This document shows positions 13,400 to 24,024 of a stretch of DNA of 64,000 nucleotides, piece after piece. A program made the position numbers and the translations under genes. Origin of the DNA: Procambarus clarkii (Eukaryota > Arthropoda > Malacostraca > Decapoda > Cambaridae); NCBI RefSeq assembly GCF_040958095.1, contig NC_091219.1:25143702-25207701 (forward strand). Reading direction: 5' to 3'. A model generated the notes under the pieces. That model had not been told where the DNA came from, did no database searches, and saw only the letters and a program-made list of their open reading frames with translations. Numbering within the stretch: position 1 is the stretch's first letter; the number at the start of each line of letters is the position of its first letter.

Positions 13400-13552
13400 A
13401 CCATGTCGTAGCTCAATCGATTAAGGCAGCGTCTGGGATGCTCTCGGGCGCAGGTTCGAATCCTCGTCACGACCTTTGTGGATTTGTTCATTTGATAGGG
13501 GGTCCACGACGGACCGAAACGTCGTCACATAAGGGTCCACGACGGGTAGAAA
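13400..13552 (+). mobile_element. SINE with tRNA head joined to a Penelope-type tail
   Basis: TAGCTCAATCGA (A box, 13409-13420) and GGTTCGAATCC (B box, 13453-13463) form a tRNA-like head. After TTTGTGGATTTGTTCA comes GGTCCACGACGGACCGAAAC, the hairpin core that ends the Penelope-like copy at 8275-8300, then a second 33-bp copy of it. A related head with a clipped tail is at 24711-24806. The chimera is seen directly; its mobilisation is inferred. Confidence 0.7.
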
Positions 13553-13654
13553 CGTGACTTTCATTTCACTTCATGTGTTAGGCTTGGGTTCCGTTATGGT
13601 GACTTATTCTCCGATAACATTACACAGGTTGTTAAGGAAAACAATAGTACGAGG

Positions 13655-13715
13655 AGACAGACGGACACACACAGACGAAAACACAGACGGAAACACAGAC
13701 GAAAACAGGAGGCAC
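13655..13715 (+). repeat. Short CACAGACGAAAA tandem repeat
   Basis: Four to five degenerate units (ACACAGACGGAA). Unit B has a longer array of the related GAGACACAGACTGAAACAA at 29610-29850. Confidence 0.6.
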
Positions 13716-13769
13716 AAACGATTCACAAATATAACAAAAAATTTCACCCCAAAACAATTAAATAATTCC

Positions 13770-13905
13770 CTTTTTTGGTGGAGACAGAAACCCTGTATAG
13801 TTAGGTTTATGGCAATGCAGTAAACCATTAGTGAGTTACAAGGCGGGGGTCAAGAGCTGACGCTTGATCCCGTAGACACACATTTAGGATAATACACAAG
13901 CGCCT
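13770..13905 (+). repeat. Retroposon-like element common to units A, B and C
   Basis: TTATGGCAATGCAGTAAACC and CTTGATCCCGTAGACACAC, with copies at 29905-30035 and 38336-38460 in the same place upstream of genes 4 and 5. A possible B-box word (GTTCGATCCC in the B copy) is present but no clear A box. It predates the amplification. Confidence 0.5.
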
Positions 13906-14039
13906 CGTTACAGGGGCCGGCTTCTGGGGGAATTTCTCTCACTCTAGGAAAGTTTCAGAAGCTGTTTTTAAAAATGAAAAAAAAAAACTCCCCCATGTAC
14001 TCCTGATGTAACAAAACCTTGAATGAATTTTTAGGAATT

Positions 14040-14299
14040 TCTGAAATCTGATGATGGTACAGCATGTCTTCTAGGTGCATATATATTTAAAGAGTTTACT
14101 TTAGTCCTAGACAATGTTCAAGACTAAAGAATTACTGCTGATTGGTCAATAAACTGGTGGGGTTAATAGGTCTTAATTCCAGTAGAAAATCCTATAAGTG
14201 TTAGTTTGAACGTCTGGCAGCCCCGCATCTGGGGAGGGTATAAAAGGCATGAGAGATACAGCCACACTGTCAGTCCCGCCGCCACAGTAGGAGTTACAG
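14040..14299 (+). promoter_or_regulatory. Promoter and non-coding exon 1 of Kazal gene 2
   Basis: TATAAAAG at 14239-14246 and TCAGT with A at 14272, 33 bp apart. Exon 1 is 14272-14299 (AGTCCCGCC...GTTACAG|GTAAG). Upstream, GATTGGTCAATAAAC (inverted CCAAT), AGACAATGTTCAAGACTAAA and GTTTGAACGTCTGGCAGCCC are kept before genes 4 and 5. The constancy of this block against the decayed surroundings suggests regulatory function. Confidence 0.75.
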
Positions 14300-14576
14300 G
14301 TAAGAAGTTTAGTTTGTGGACATTTGGAATCTACTTTGATAATGTTGGAGTCTTCAAGCCTTTCATGCCTCCTACTTGCATTTACGTTTAAACATTAACT
14401 AACGATAAAATTAACAAACACCAGACCCCGATTTTAATCTTGGTTCTCATTATAGATAATAATGTGTCCAGCTATATACACAGTAACTGGTCCGGAGTAG
14501 TGGTGATGGCAGTATTAGTGATGATGGTTGTGGTGGCAGCAGAAGTGATGGTACCTAAGATTACATGTCTCTAAGA

Positions 14577-15033
14577 GTCTCAGGTCGTGGCTGCAGTTAT
14601 GGTGGTTGTGGTAGACACTCCACCAGACATGGGTAAGGGTCTCAGGTCGTGGTAGCAGTAATGGTAGTTGAGGTAGACACTACCAAACATGGGTAAGGAT
14701 CTAAGGTCGTGGTAGCAGTAATGGTGGTTGTGGTAGACACTCCACCAAACATGGGTAAGGGTCTAAGGTCGTGGTAGCAGTAATGGTAGTTGTGGTAGAC
14801 ACTCCACCAAACATGGGTAAGGGTCTAAGGTCATGGTAGCAGTAATGGTAGTTGTGGTAGACACTCCACCAAACATGGGTAAGGGTCTAAGGTCGTGGTA
14901 GCAGTAATGGTGGTTGTGGTAGACACTCCACCAAACATGGGTAAGGGTCTCAGGTCGTGGTAGCAGTAATGGTGGTTGTGGTAGACACTCCACCAAACAT
15001 GGGTAAGGGTCTCAGGTCGTGGCAGCAACAGCG
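14577..15033 (+). repeat. 62-bp minisatellite in 5' UTR intron of gene 2, about 7 copies
   Basis: Complement of the gene 1 array (GACACTCCACCAAACATGGG and GTCGTGGTAGCAGTAATGG). It sits 40 bp before the acceptor of exon 2. Confidence 0.95.
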
Positions 15034-15112
15034 GGGGTCAACAATGACCACAATGTCTTACTTTTCTCTCCCAAGGTTGTGTTCTGCCACCTTGTGAAGA
15101 CTTGTGACAACG

Positions 15113-18100
15113 ATGGGTTCCCTGGCCTTCACCTCCGCCCTCCTCCTGCTGCTGGTGGCTTGTGGCCCTCTAGTGTCCGCTAAACGTAAGTTATCGGAAA
15201 TTTGTCGTTTGTTCATTCTAACGCTTAATATACCTGCAGCTTCTTTGTTAGTGAGTTTGTTTGCGTCGTGTTGCGTACTGCGTGATATGCTAGTTTACAT
15301 TTAGAAGACAAATATTGGTTCTGAAACTGCTTCTCTGTAAATTGTGTTCATCAATCTCATTCTAAGCTTTATTAGTATTGTTATATATTAGTGATAGTGT
15401 TAATTTATTATGTTAGTCTTTATTATATAAAATTAAGCAGCAAATTGTATTACTGCAGATAAAATTAGATTTTATCACTCTTGTATCATAAGTATTAAAC
15501 TGTTTTATGGTATTATTTATTTTGTGATGAACTCAGTGTATTATACTCTGCTCAATCGTCCTGGATAAAACTACTTTATAACTGAGAAAATCAGGTGACA
15601 TGAGAAGGATTCGAACGTGCACAGTAGGTACTCCCAAGAACACGTCTTAAGACCAACAAGGCGTGTGCTTAGGAGTATACGCAGCTTGTGCGGGTTCGAA
15701 TCCTGCCCCCCCAATGGTTCCTGCTGCTTTTCTCCTCGATACATCACGGTAATCTGATTTCTTTGTGCACTTAAGTTCATTGTTTTAAATTTTTATTTCG
15801 GGAATTATGCTTATATAACATTGTAATAGTTATTATAAGCGTATAAATATTTTATACTAGAGGGGGGAGTGATACCCGGCGTTGCTCGGATGAGGGAGGC
15901 CACATCTACACTACACACGGTCTTCGTCACTGTAACCATCTACACTACACACGGTCTTCGTCACTGTAACCATCTACACTACACACGGTCTTCGTCACTG
16001 TAACCATCTACACTACACACGGTCTTCGTCACTGTAACATCTACACTACACACAGCCTTCGTCACTGTAACCATCTACACTACACACGCCCTTCATCACT
16101 GTAACCATCTACACTACACACGCCCTTCATCACTGTAACATCTACACTACACACGCCCTTCATCACTGTAACATCTACACTACACACAGCCTTCGTCACT
16201 GTAACCATCTACACTACACACGGCCTTTATCGCTGAAATGCCCATCTTTTAATCACTACAATACTACTTACCACGCTGTAACCACTTTAACTACATACAA
16301 CCTTCAACGGTGAAACTATCTCCAATACCCTGGTACAGCCGGGAGCCCTATCTACACCACCTCCCTTCTCCTTCACCACTTTCCCTCTTCTACTCCACGT
16401 TCCCACTCAATCATCCACTTTCCCTTCATCACTGTAACCATCTTAACTAAATACTATCTTCATCAATAAACCACCTAAGGCAAACTATTATTTCATCATA
16501 TTCTGGACGAATCTTAGTGACGATGGAATCTGGTTATTTAGTGAGGTTGGTATCGAGGAAGGAATGGAGGTCAACCTTGATTCCCATCACCTATGATAAT
16601 CCCCTTACAACCACCAGTTACCCTGCAAAGTTTGATGAGGCAGCCTAGCCCCAAACTTCTGGCCTATCGCGAACGGATAAATAAACATTTTTTTTTTTAA
16701 CTTCATATCGTTAAATGTGGAACTACACAAGTCACTATAATAGAACCGACTTCACTTTCCGGGGGTTAAGACGTCACTAATACAACCGACTCCACTTTCC
16801 GGGGGTTAAGACGTCACTAATACAACCGACTCCACTTTCCGGGGGTTAAGACGTCACTAATACAACCGACTCCACTTTCCGGGGTTAAGACGTCACTAAT
16901 ACAACCAACTTTCCTTTCCAGGACTAAGGCTTGTGTGCCCGGAAGTGTGCACAGCTAACTACGCCCCGGTGTGTGGTACTGACGGGCAGACTTACAGCAA
17001 CGCCTGTCGACTGGAAATCAAAGCCTGCAAGAACCCTCAACTCAAACTCAAAGTCGCTTATGAAGGACGTTGTCGTGAGTTCTCTTCTTCGTCAAATTGT
17101 ATCCATTCATTTTTATTTCTATTTATATATTTATCTTCTCTCTCTCTTTGTGTATTGCACAAATTTGTCTGCTATAAATTTACGTCATTTTGAGGTTATC
17201 GTAATTTATTTCTTGTATTGAGACTCTCAAAGAGACTATTAGCAGGGTCCGTTTTGTTTAAAATGTATTTGTGTACGTTCGTATTTAGATAAAATATTTA
17301 AAAAAAATTATCAATTTGAATATTGTTATAAGTGTTTTTTTCATATTTGTTTTAAATACGTTAGACAGTTGTTAAAATTTGAATATATTGGTAAAATTAG
17401 ATTCCTAAATTACTTACGGCCCAACACACATCAGCCCCGCTCCTGTGCCAGGTGAGTCCACTACGGGCTCTCCATAGCCCGTGCTACTTACAACTTTTTG
17501 TTCTCAGTAGCTGAATCTTAAACAACAACATACGGCCCAAAGTAAACTTGTCAATAATATAAACATTCTAAATAAGTCAAATATTTATGAATACGAAATA
17601 TAATATTCGCGTAATGACCAGGTTCTCATAGATCTGCCATTACCCTTGCAATAATAGCCCAGGTTGAGTTACCCAAAGAGAAAACACAAATATAAAGGGG
17701 CAATAACACAAAGTAATGATCTCTTCCAATATGCTCTCGTAATCTTGCGTATGTAACAGAACACTAGTTTATTACAGAACCTTATCGCTATAACACACGG
17801 TTCCTTCACGTTAAGAGAGAGAATCACAGCTAAAAAAGTAAAGAGGCACACCCAGCAGGACGCGGTCCCACGGGGCTACGGTGTATAGCGTACCAAAATG
17901 ATTCTAACTGAATACACTCGCCATAACTCTTTGCCACTGGCAGACACAAGGAAAATTGACTGATGACCGAATCACACCCTAGAAGATGAAGAGACGACGA
18001 CGTTTCGGTCCGTCCTGGATCATTATCAAGTCGTGTGTGTTCAGGACGGACCGAAACGTCGTCATTTCTTCATCTTCTGATGTGTGGTTTGGTTATATCT

Positions 18101-20364
18101 TCAGCTACGTTATTGTGACTTATCTTCCGTAATAAACTGGTATATAGCGGTATACTTACAACACACGTCAGGCGAAACGCGAACGAAACACAGTAGCATC
18201 TTGTCACCGAACTGTAAAATATTAAAATACACAACAATATATCAGAAATCATTGAAAGAGAATGTACAATAACACATGAAAATTATAGGTCACCAAAACA
18301 CTAATAATCACTGTTATATAACTGGTTCACTGACCAGTTATATAACATTTTAAGACCTAGTATGTCTAAAATAATCTAGTCTACCCTGAGACTGCAAATT
18401 AACACTAAGTACAAATCGACCCCTTGGTTAGAGAGTCTTGTAATTTCTGTAAAGTTTACCATAAATATATATATCCCGTTTTCTTTGGATAAATTTTAAC
18501 ATTTTATTTCCCATTTTCTTTTAATAGTTCATCTTAAATAATTTCTTTCTCTCTTTCCCTCTAGTTATAAGTATTTAGGTATATCGGTTATTATGCCATT
18601 CGCAGACCTAAATGTTGGTGCTCGTCTCTGATAAATTAAAAATTGTCTGCTCTTCACGATTTATTAATTATAGTATATTAATTTATTATAATACAAGTAC
18701 TGTATTGAGTATTTGTTTCCAGGAGGCTTTTTTTTTTGTTACATAAAAGTTGTTACATTCTTGTACAACATTCTTGTACATTCTAACATGTTGTCCTTTC
18801 ATACTTACGCTCTGACCTCTTTTGTTTCTTCTGGTTTGTTATAGACTACTCTATCCCTTTTTCAATTTCAAGTATGTTTATTGAGGCGTTGAGTCACAAT
18901 AACGTGGCTGAGATATGTTGACCAATTCACACACTAGAAAATGAAGGGACGACGACGTTTCGGTCCGTCCTCGACCATTCTCAAGTCGATTGTGGACTTG
19001 TGGTCGATTGTGGGTCGTGGACAAGACGGACCGAAACGTCGTCGTCCCTTCATTTTCTAGTGTGGAGTGGTCAACATATGTTTATTGAGACAAATATGTT
19101 TATTGAGATTCCCCCCCCCCCCTCCAACAATCCTTTGTTTCTGGCTACGTCTCTCCCTGGGGATTGGTGGTCAGGTCCCAAAAGTTGGCGAACAGCCTCC
19201 CTCCGCTGCCCTTAGCCAGTCTGTTGCTGAGAAAGGCTCTGACCAGCCGAAACGCTCAACATTCACCTTTCCCATTTATCTATGGTTTTCCCGCATATAT
19301 ATTATATATTCTGTATATAACATCTTGTTGAACCTGCAACGACTGCTAGTAGGATTATCGCACATCATTGTCTCTGTGCTACAAGTGACTTCGTTTTTCA
19401 GGTCCAGCAAAACAATGTTTGGATGCCTGCCCATTTAACTACGACCCTGTGTGTGGCACAGACGGGAAGACTTACAGTAACGCCTGTATCCTGGGGATCG
19501 AAGCCTGCAAGTTCCCTCACCTCAATCTCAAAGTTGATTACGATGGAGAATGTCGTAAGTTCTAAACCTCGTCACCTTGAGTCCATATTTTCTATTGGTG
19601 TATCTATTTTCTGAGTGAAATTATTTTTCAGTTATAATTTTGTTGTCTTCACTCCCCGGAGACACGCACTATCTTCTTAATTATCTTTATCTTTTGAGAA
19701 AAATACCTTTACCAAGGAGTAACTGTCCCAGCCTGTACTTAAGGGAAAGTGATTATACCGGACGCAACTCTCTCTGGTTAATCACCTTGAATATTTAGCG
19801 ACATATTTGTGTTGCTCTAAAGGTTCCAAAAATATTTTAGTGCAGCTCAGTTTTCGTGTCAGTACTAGTGGAGACAAGTTCAAAAATGAAGAATGGAGAA
19901 AAATTCTCAAAATTCTCAAAAATAGAGAATGCGTACAGACAAGGGGTTACAAAGTTAATCCTTATGAAAGGAGATTAAGAAAGCTTCACTACATTCCCAA
20001 AGAGAAACAAAGACTAGGGGTGACAAGATTATAAGATGTAAATAGGTGGAAGTGAATGACAAAGAGGATATAGAAAAAGTTTATATAAATATAATGGTAT
20101 TATTGAGGCAAGACGTTGGTAAATACTAGTTTGCGTAATATAATGAACCATCCCAAATCGCTGGATTGTTTCAAGGTTAGACATACATGAAAGAATTTGG
20201 AAGGATATCAAGAGGGACAACTTCGTATGGGCTAATAGGTGTTCTACAGTTTTCTTTATGGCAAAAATATGTTCAGTCTAATGTTAGGCTATTCCAAAAT
20301 CTAAGATAACATAATAAAAATATTCACATGGATTTAAACTATTGTCTTCGAACTTTCAGGTTAG
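15113..20364 (+). CDS. Kazal gene 2: secreted two-domain serine protease inhibitor
   Basis: Predicted 127 aa. Exons: 15113-15185 (MGSLAFTSALLLLLVACGPL then VSAK, phase 1), 16922-17074 (domain 1, 153 nt), 19402-19554 (domain 2, 153 nt), 20360-20364 (GT completes Arg, then TAG). The 5' UTR part of exon 2 starts at 15076. Acceptors TTTCCAG, TTTTTCAG and CTTTCAG; donors C|GTAAGT and C|GTGAGT. Domain 1: CPEVC, loop TANYAPV, CGTDGQTYSNAC, IKAC, EGRC; predicted P1 Ala. Domain 2: CLDAC, loop PFNYDPV, CGTDGKTYSNAC, IEAC, DGEC; predicted P1 Phe, pointing to a chymotrypsin-like target. Signal cleavage probably after VSA. All introns are phase 1, so domains can be gained or lost as whole exons. Confidence 0.92.
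15186..16742 (+). other. Intron 2 of gene 2: tRNA-box palindrome and 34-bp minisatellite
   Basis: At 15607-15703 a near-palindrome starts GGATTCGAAC and ends GTTCGAATCC, so it has B-box words on both strands; gene 4 has it at 31566-31665. At 15902-16225 about ten 34-bp units (CATCTACACTACACACGGTC) lie in tandem; gene 4 keeps two to three. Confidence 0.75.
16743..16921 (+). repeat. 40-bp tandem repeat made of mutated splice-acceptor copies
   Basis: About four units of 40 bp (GGGGGTTAAG recurs at 16761, 16801 and 16841). Each resembles the real acceptor region but reads CTTTCCGG where the functional one at 16915-16921 reads CTTTCCAG. Gene 5 has a single copy with AG at 40181-40209. Confidence 0.8.
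17434..17530 (+). repeat. Retroposon tail in intron 3 of gene 2
   Basis: TAGCCCGTGCTACTTACAAC then GTAGCTGAATCTTAAACAAC, the tail seen at 4280-4350 and 27810-27890. Confidence 0.6.
17985..18140 (+). mobile_element. Penelope-tail foldback in gene 2 intron 3
   Basis: Two Penelope-type 3' tails in opposite orientation (ACGACGACGTTTCGGTCCGT and ACGGACCGAAACGTCGTC) make a long hairpin. It ends in CAGCTACGTTATTGTGAC like the copy at 8346-8365. Confidence 0.7.
18873..19089 (+). mobile_element. Penelope-tail foldback with 13-bp target duplication
   Basis: Insert 18886-19076 (191 bp) flanked by TATGTTTATTGAG at 18873-18885 and 19077-19089. The arms carry GACGACGACGTTTCGGTCCG and its complement. The paralogous stretch of gene 4 is replaced by a different Penelope-tail insertion and a deletion. 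Confidence 0.75.
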
Positions 20365-20584
20365 ATTCAGGCCAGCAACTGGAGAAGACTTCCAGAGATC
20401 GTCCTGCCATTTCCGGCAGTGATCGGAGAAGACTTACAGATTTACCACCATTGTGAAAGCTTTGGCCACAACGCCTCAGTAGCCGTCCACCACCTCATCT
20501 AGGCACCGGCACTCTCTGCAACGCCAGTAGCACCGCTCTGTGTACCACTTTGTCATCTGTACCACTATTTTGATTCTCATTAAT

Positions 20585-20620
20585 TATGTTAATAAAACTG
20601 GAATACTGAGCATTATTTAA
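20585..20620 (+). terminator. Poly(A) signal of Kazal gene 2
   Basis: AATAAA at 20591-20596 in GTTAATAAAACTGGAATACT, a context kept at 34187 and 42072. The 3' UTR is about 250 nt and starts directly after the TAG. Confidence 0.85.
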
Positions 20621-21740
20621 CTGTGTCCTAACCATGTCTTTTGCGTTGTTGGTGTTTTTACTCTATCTCGGTTTTGCTTTAATATCTAGTCATGTGTTTG
20701 ACCGCGCTCCTCGGCTAGTACTCTGATCATATGGTTAGTTAACTATTCACTAGCTTGTCTAGGGATGTATGATGGATATTAGCTTTGCTGGTAAAGCCCA
20801 GGGAAATCCCTACAGAAGGGTAGAAACATCTAGGTCGAGTGACATAAATAAAACATATATTTACAAATAAATAACGTAACAGGGAATATTATTTAGGATA
20901 AAACTTCCCCTACTCTTCATGTACCTTAACATCTATATAATAATAATCACCAATATGTTTTACCATTCACTGATAGCATAAGCAATATTTCAAACCTAAA
21001 TACTTTAATATGATAATTGTATGTTGAAGGAAAACCCACACATGCAATAATATTTACCAGACACACATGGATATACTAGGAAGCCTGGACTCTTTATGTA
21101 TCCCTACTTTTCTCCGCAGCTTCTCAACCTACTCTAGGGTCCCCACCAACTTGAATAAATACGAAATTGTGGTTTATCTGGACATCTGGCAGTGTAACCC
21201 TTAAAATTCACGATCGTCAGTTAACGTTTTTAGGAGATGCAGGTTCAAGGCTGTGAAAGTCCTAGACTATGATGGTCCTAGGCTGTAAAGGTCTCGGGAA
21301 CTACATAACGGAAACCAGGACAATGAGAGGATTCCTTACTCTGTGTAAGACATTTTGTTTTGTCCTTAGGAAGTAAGTGCTATTTGCTTATTACTTAGGG
21401 CTATAGTACAGAAAATGGTTATTATTCCCCCTCTAACACTGCTCTGACCCTTGTCTTAAGCCAGCTTAGGGAAGATGTCTTGAAGGTTACTTTAACGCTG
21501 CCGACTCCTTCTCTAGAGCTGTGACAAACCTTGACAAACTGTATACTGTAGAGAGAAGAGGTGCGTGAGGGAGATTGTGCCATAATTTATAACTTTGCCT
21601 ATTGAGATCCAAGACTTCGTATTGCTTATAAATATGCAAGTCTCATTGTAGAAACAGAGAATAATAAATATTGTAAAAATAATTTTGAGGTAATAGTGAC
21701 TTTAACTGGCGTTCTGGTGATTCCTAGCCACCTGTTACCA
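20621..21740. other. Right part and edge of duplication unit A
   Basis: Co-linear with 34210-34815 of unit B up to GGACATCTGGCAG (~21180-21195 against 34780-34793), where homology stops. No gene is seen after that. Confidence 0.55.
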
Positions 21741-21805
21741 CCACTATCCTTAACTCCTTGTCTGGCTGTCCGTGGGGACAATTGTGTCGCTGTGTGCTCC
21801 AGTGT

Positions 21806-21872
21806 TCGATGGTTCGTACTCACCTAATTGTGCTTGCGGGGGTTGAGCTTTGGCTCTTTGGTCCCGCCTCGA
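21806..21872 (+). mobile_element. SINE fragment
   Basis: ACCTAATTGTGCTTGCGGGG and TTTGGTCCCGCCTC resemble a SINE body widespread in decapods as I recall it. The match is from memory, without a search. Confidence 0.4.
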
Positions 21873-21899
21873 AGAGTGTAACCAAAACACTCCACCAAA

Positions 21900-22172
21900 C
21901 ACTGAGAGTGTTTGTTGGTGGGCGCTGTTGGGGGCCGTGCTGGCCAGTGGTATGGGGGTGCCTTTGTCCCTGTAAAGCGGAAGGATACAATTGGCCTGGA
22001 ATTCACCGGACATACGTCTTACCCAGCAGATAAAGTAGTGCTGTTGGACCTTTTGCGATTGGATGTGTCGGTGGTGTGTAGTGTACAGATTGTTGCAAGT
22101 CACCGGGCGGTGGTGAAGTTCGGTTCCATGACTGTCTACCAGGGCTTTGTGGATCGTTATGATGGGTGACTC
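21900..22172 (+). mobile_element. Retroelement ORF1-like fragment
   Basis: An 85-codon open frame (21912-22169) with KDTIGLEFTG and SHRAVVKFGSMTVY segments ends in FVDRYDG. It has no start context or neighbouring exons and looks like a piece of a transposon structural ORF rather than a host gene. Family unknown. Confidence 0.3.
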
Positions 22173-22190
22173 TTCACGCTACCTGCAGGC

Positions 22191-22571
22191 AGCCCGTCCT
22201 CCAAACAAAGATCCAAAAGTGATTCCATCCACCCGCCAAACCCCCTGTTTATGAATGAAAAGCGGTTTACACATGACTCACAACTGCTGCGTTCGAACAT
22301 ATTCGGAACAAGTGCTTCACTGACGAATTTTGTTCGAATCACAACGCTGTAAATGCTTCACCCACGTACTACAAATACAAATAATCGCCAGCAGAACCTA
22401 AACACCTAACCTAACCTAACCTATGCCTATTTATACACAATATGCTAATACATTATAATATTAATTTATACTTGAGAAAATTCCCGTTTTCAATGAACAG
22501 CATGTTAAAATATATGAATGCGTCTGTGGGGTTGACCGCTGAATGTAATGGACTTGAGTCGAGGACGGATT
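22191..22571 (+). mobile_element. MITE, copy 3
   Basis: AGCCCGTCCTCC to GAGGACGGATT, same family. It holds the longest CCTAACCTAACCTAACC run (22406-22424). An internal piece (AATACAAATAATCGCCAGCA) is repeated just beyond its right end at about 22573-22601, which points to a nested or aborted rearrangement. Confidence 0.85.
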
Positions 22572-22601
22572 GAATACAAATAATCGCCAGCAGAACCTAA
22601 A

Positions 22602-23600
22602 GTTATTATCACACACGACTAGGATGGTCTAGGATGGACTGAGAAGTCTTCGGCGTTTCTTAAGTAGCCTGGTGTAACCATGGCATATAAAAATTGTATG
22701 GTATAAACGGTGGAAAGTGGCACTTCAGCAGTGTGTAGTCTCATCACCTTAGGACTCCAAAAGTCAAATATAATCAAGTCATGGCCTTCCCCCCCCCCCC
22801 TCACTCTACACCCAAGACATTTCTACCCCTTAGTCTACACGTCAGTTATACCCCCTCCCTCCCTCCCCCTACACCTCAGTCACATCTCCCTTACTCTAGA
22901 CTGTCTGTAAAATGTAAATTATGTTAATTTATCTTCACAGAGTTCATAATTCACAGAAGTAACTTTGCCGTGTATATGGTACAGGAGTTTACACTGCACT
23001 CAAATCTTTACAGCATAAACCAAGTGGCTCCAGACAAGGCCAAGATACAGCTGAAGGAATACAGTACAGCTTGTTACAGAAGGTTCTAACTATAAACATC
23101 CTTGAATCGAATTATGAATAAATTTACGAATAATTTGATCGGTATCAGATCATCTCGACTTACTGACGCTTTTCACAATCAGATTTAATAATGTCGTGAG
23201 AGTTTATGTGATGTCTGATTTATTTTCCTAGTTTTAGATTCTTACACATTAGCGCTCGAGGGAACACTGGAAGTTACGACTAATGATTTCCTGTTGTCGG
23301 GGGACAGGAAGCCTGTTTGGTTTGTCGTGGTCCTGGGTGAACAGAGGCATCATCTCGCCCGGGAACCGTAATGACCATTCAGTTGTGAGCCAACTGTGTA
23401 GACCACTACGCTACCGTTAATTAATAACAGGTTACTATAGCTCCTCGAGAGTAGAACCGAACTGTGATACGCGGACATTCAGCGTAAGTAAAGGAATTCA
23501 CAATTACAAATATCTAGATAACTGTGCAGGTGCTTTCAGGGTGGGTGTGGCTTATTGTGGTAATGGATATGTCTACTACATATATTTCTAACACACATAT
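22602..23600. other. Left part of duplication unit B, 3' flank of gene 3
   Basis: Low-complexity C tract at 22789-22800. From about 22836 it follows unit A and keeps the empty Penelope site (ACACTGCACTCAAATCTTTA, ~22991). 23100-23580 shows no gene. Confidence 0.55.
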
Positions 23601-23601
23601 C

Positions 23602-23780
23602 CCCAGGAAGCAGCCCTTGGTAGCTGTCTAACTCCCAGGTATCTATTTACTGCTAGGTGAATAGGGGCGCCAGGCTGAAAGAAATTCTGCCCATTTGTTT
23701 CTACCTCTGCCGGGGATGGAAGCCGGACCCTTAGGACTAAGACCCCAGAGCGCTGTCCATTCAGCCACGAGGCCCCTCTC
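23602..23780 (-). mobile_element. tRNA-derived SINE
   Basis: On minus: CCTCGTGGCTGAATGGACAG (A-box region), CCGGCTTCCATCCCCGG (B-box/T-arm region), then AACAAATGGGCAGAATTTCT and GGGCTGCTTCCTGGGG. The last two words are also in the SINE at 47733-47957. Unit A keeps only its head end (8491-8525). Confidence 0.7.
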
Positions 23781-23844
23781 GCGTGTGCAAAAAATAGAGA
23801 GAACTATTTCTTAAAAGTGGGCATTAACAAAAAACTAATATATC

Positions 23845-23862
23845 TATACCTACTTTATTGAC
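23845..23862 (-). terminator. Poly(A) signal of Kazal gene 3
   Basis: AATAAA on minus at 23859-23854, about 165 nt after the stop. Confidence 0.75.
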
Positions 23863-24024
23863 AAATGTAAGTGAGGAACCACTAAGTTATTATTAGTAAA
23901 GTGCGTGGTAGAGAGAGCGTCCATCAGGACGTGCGAGCTGGTGGGGGCGACCTGGACCTGGAGCCACAACACTCCAAAAGTGTTCTTCATTCGTCTGGAG
24001 TAAGTCGGAGTCCTTGGCTGGCAT

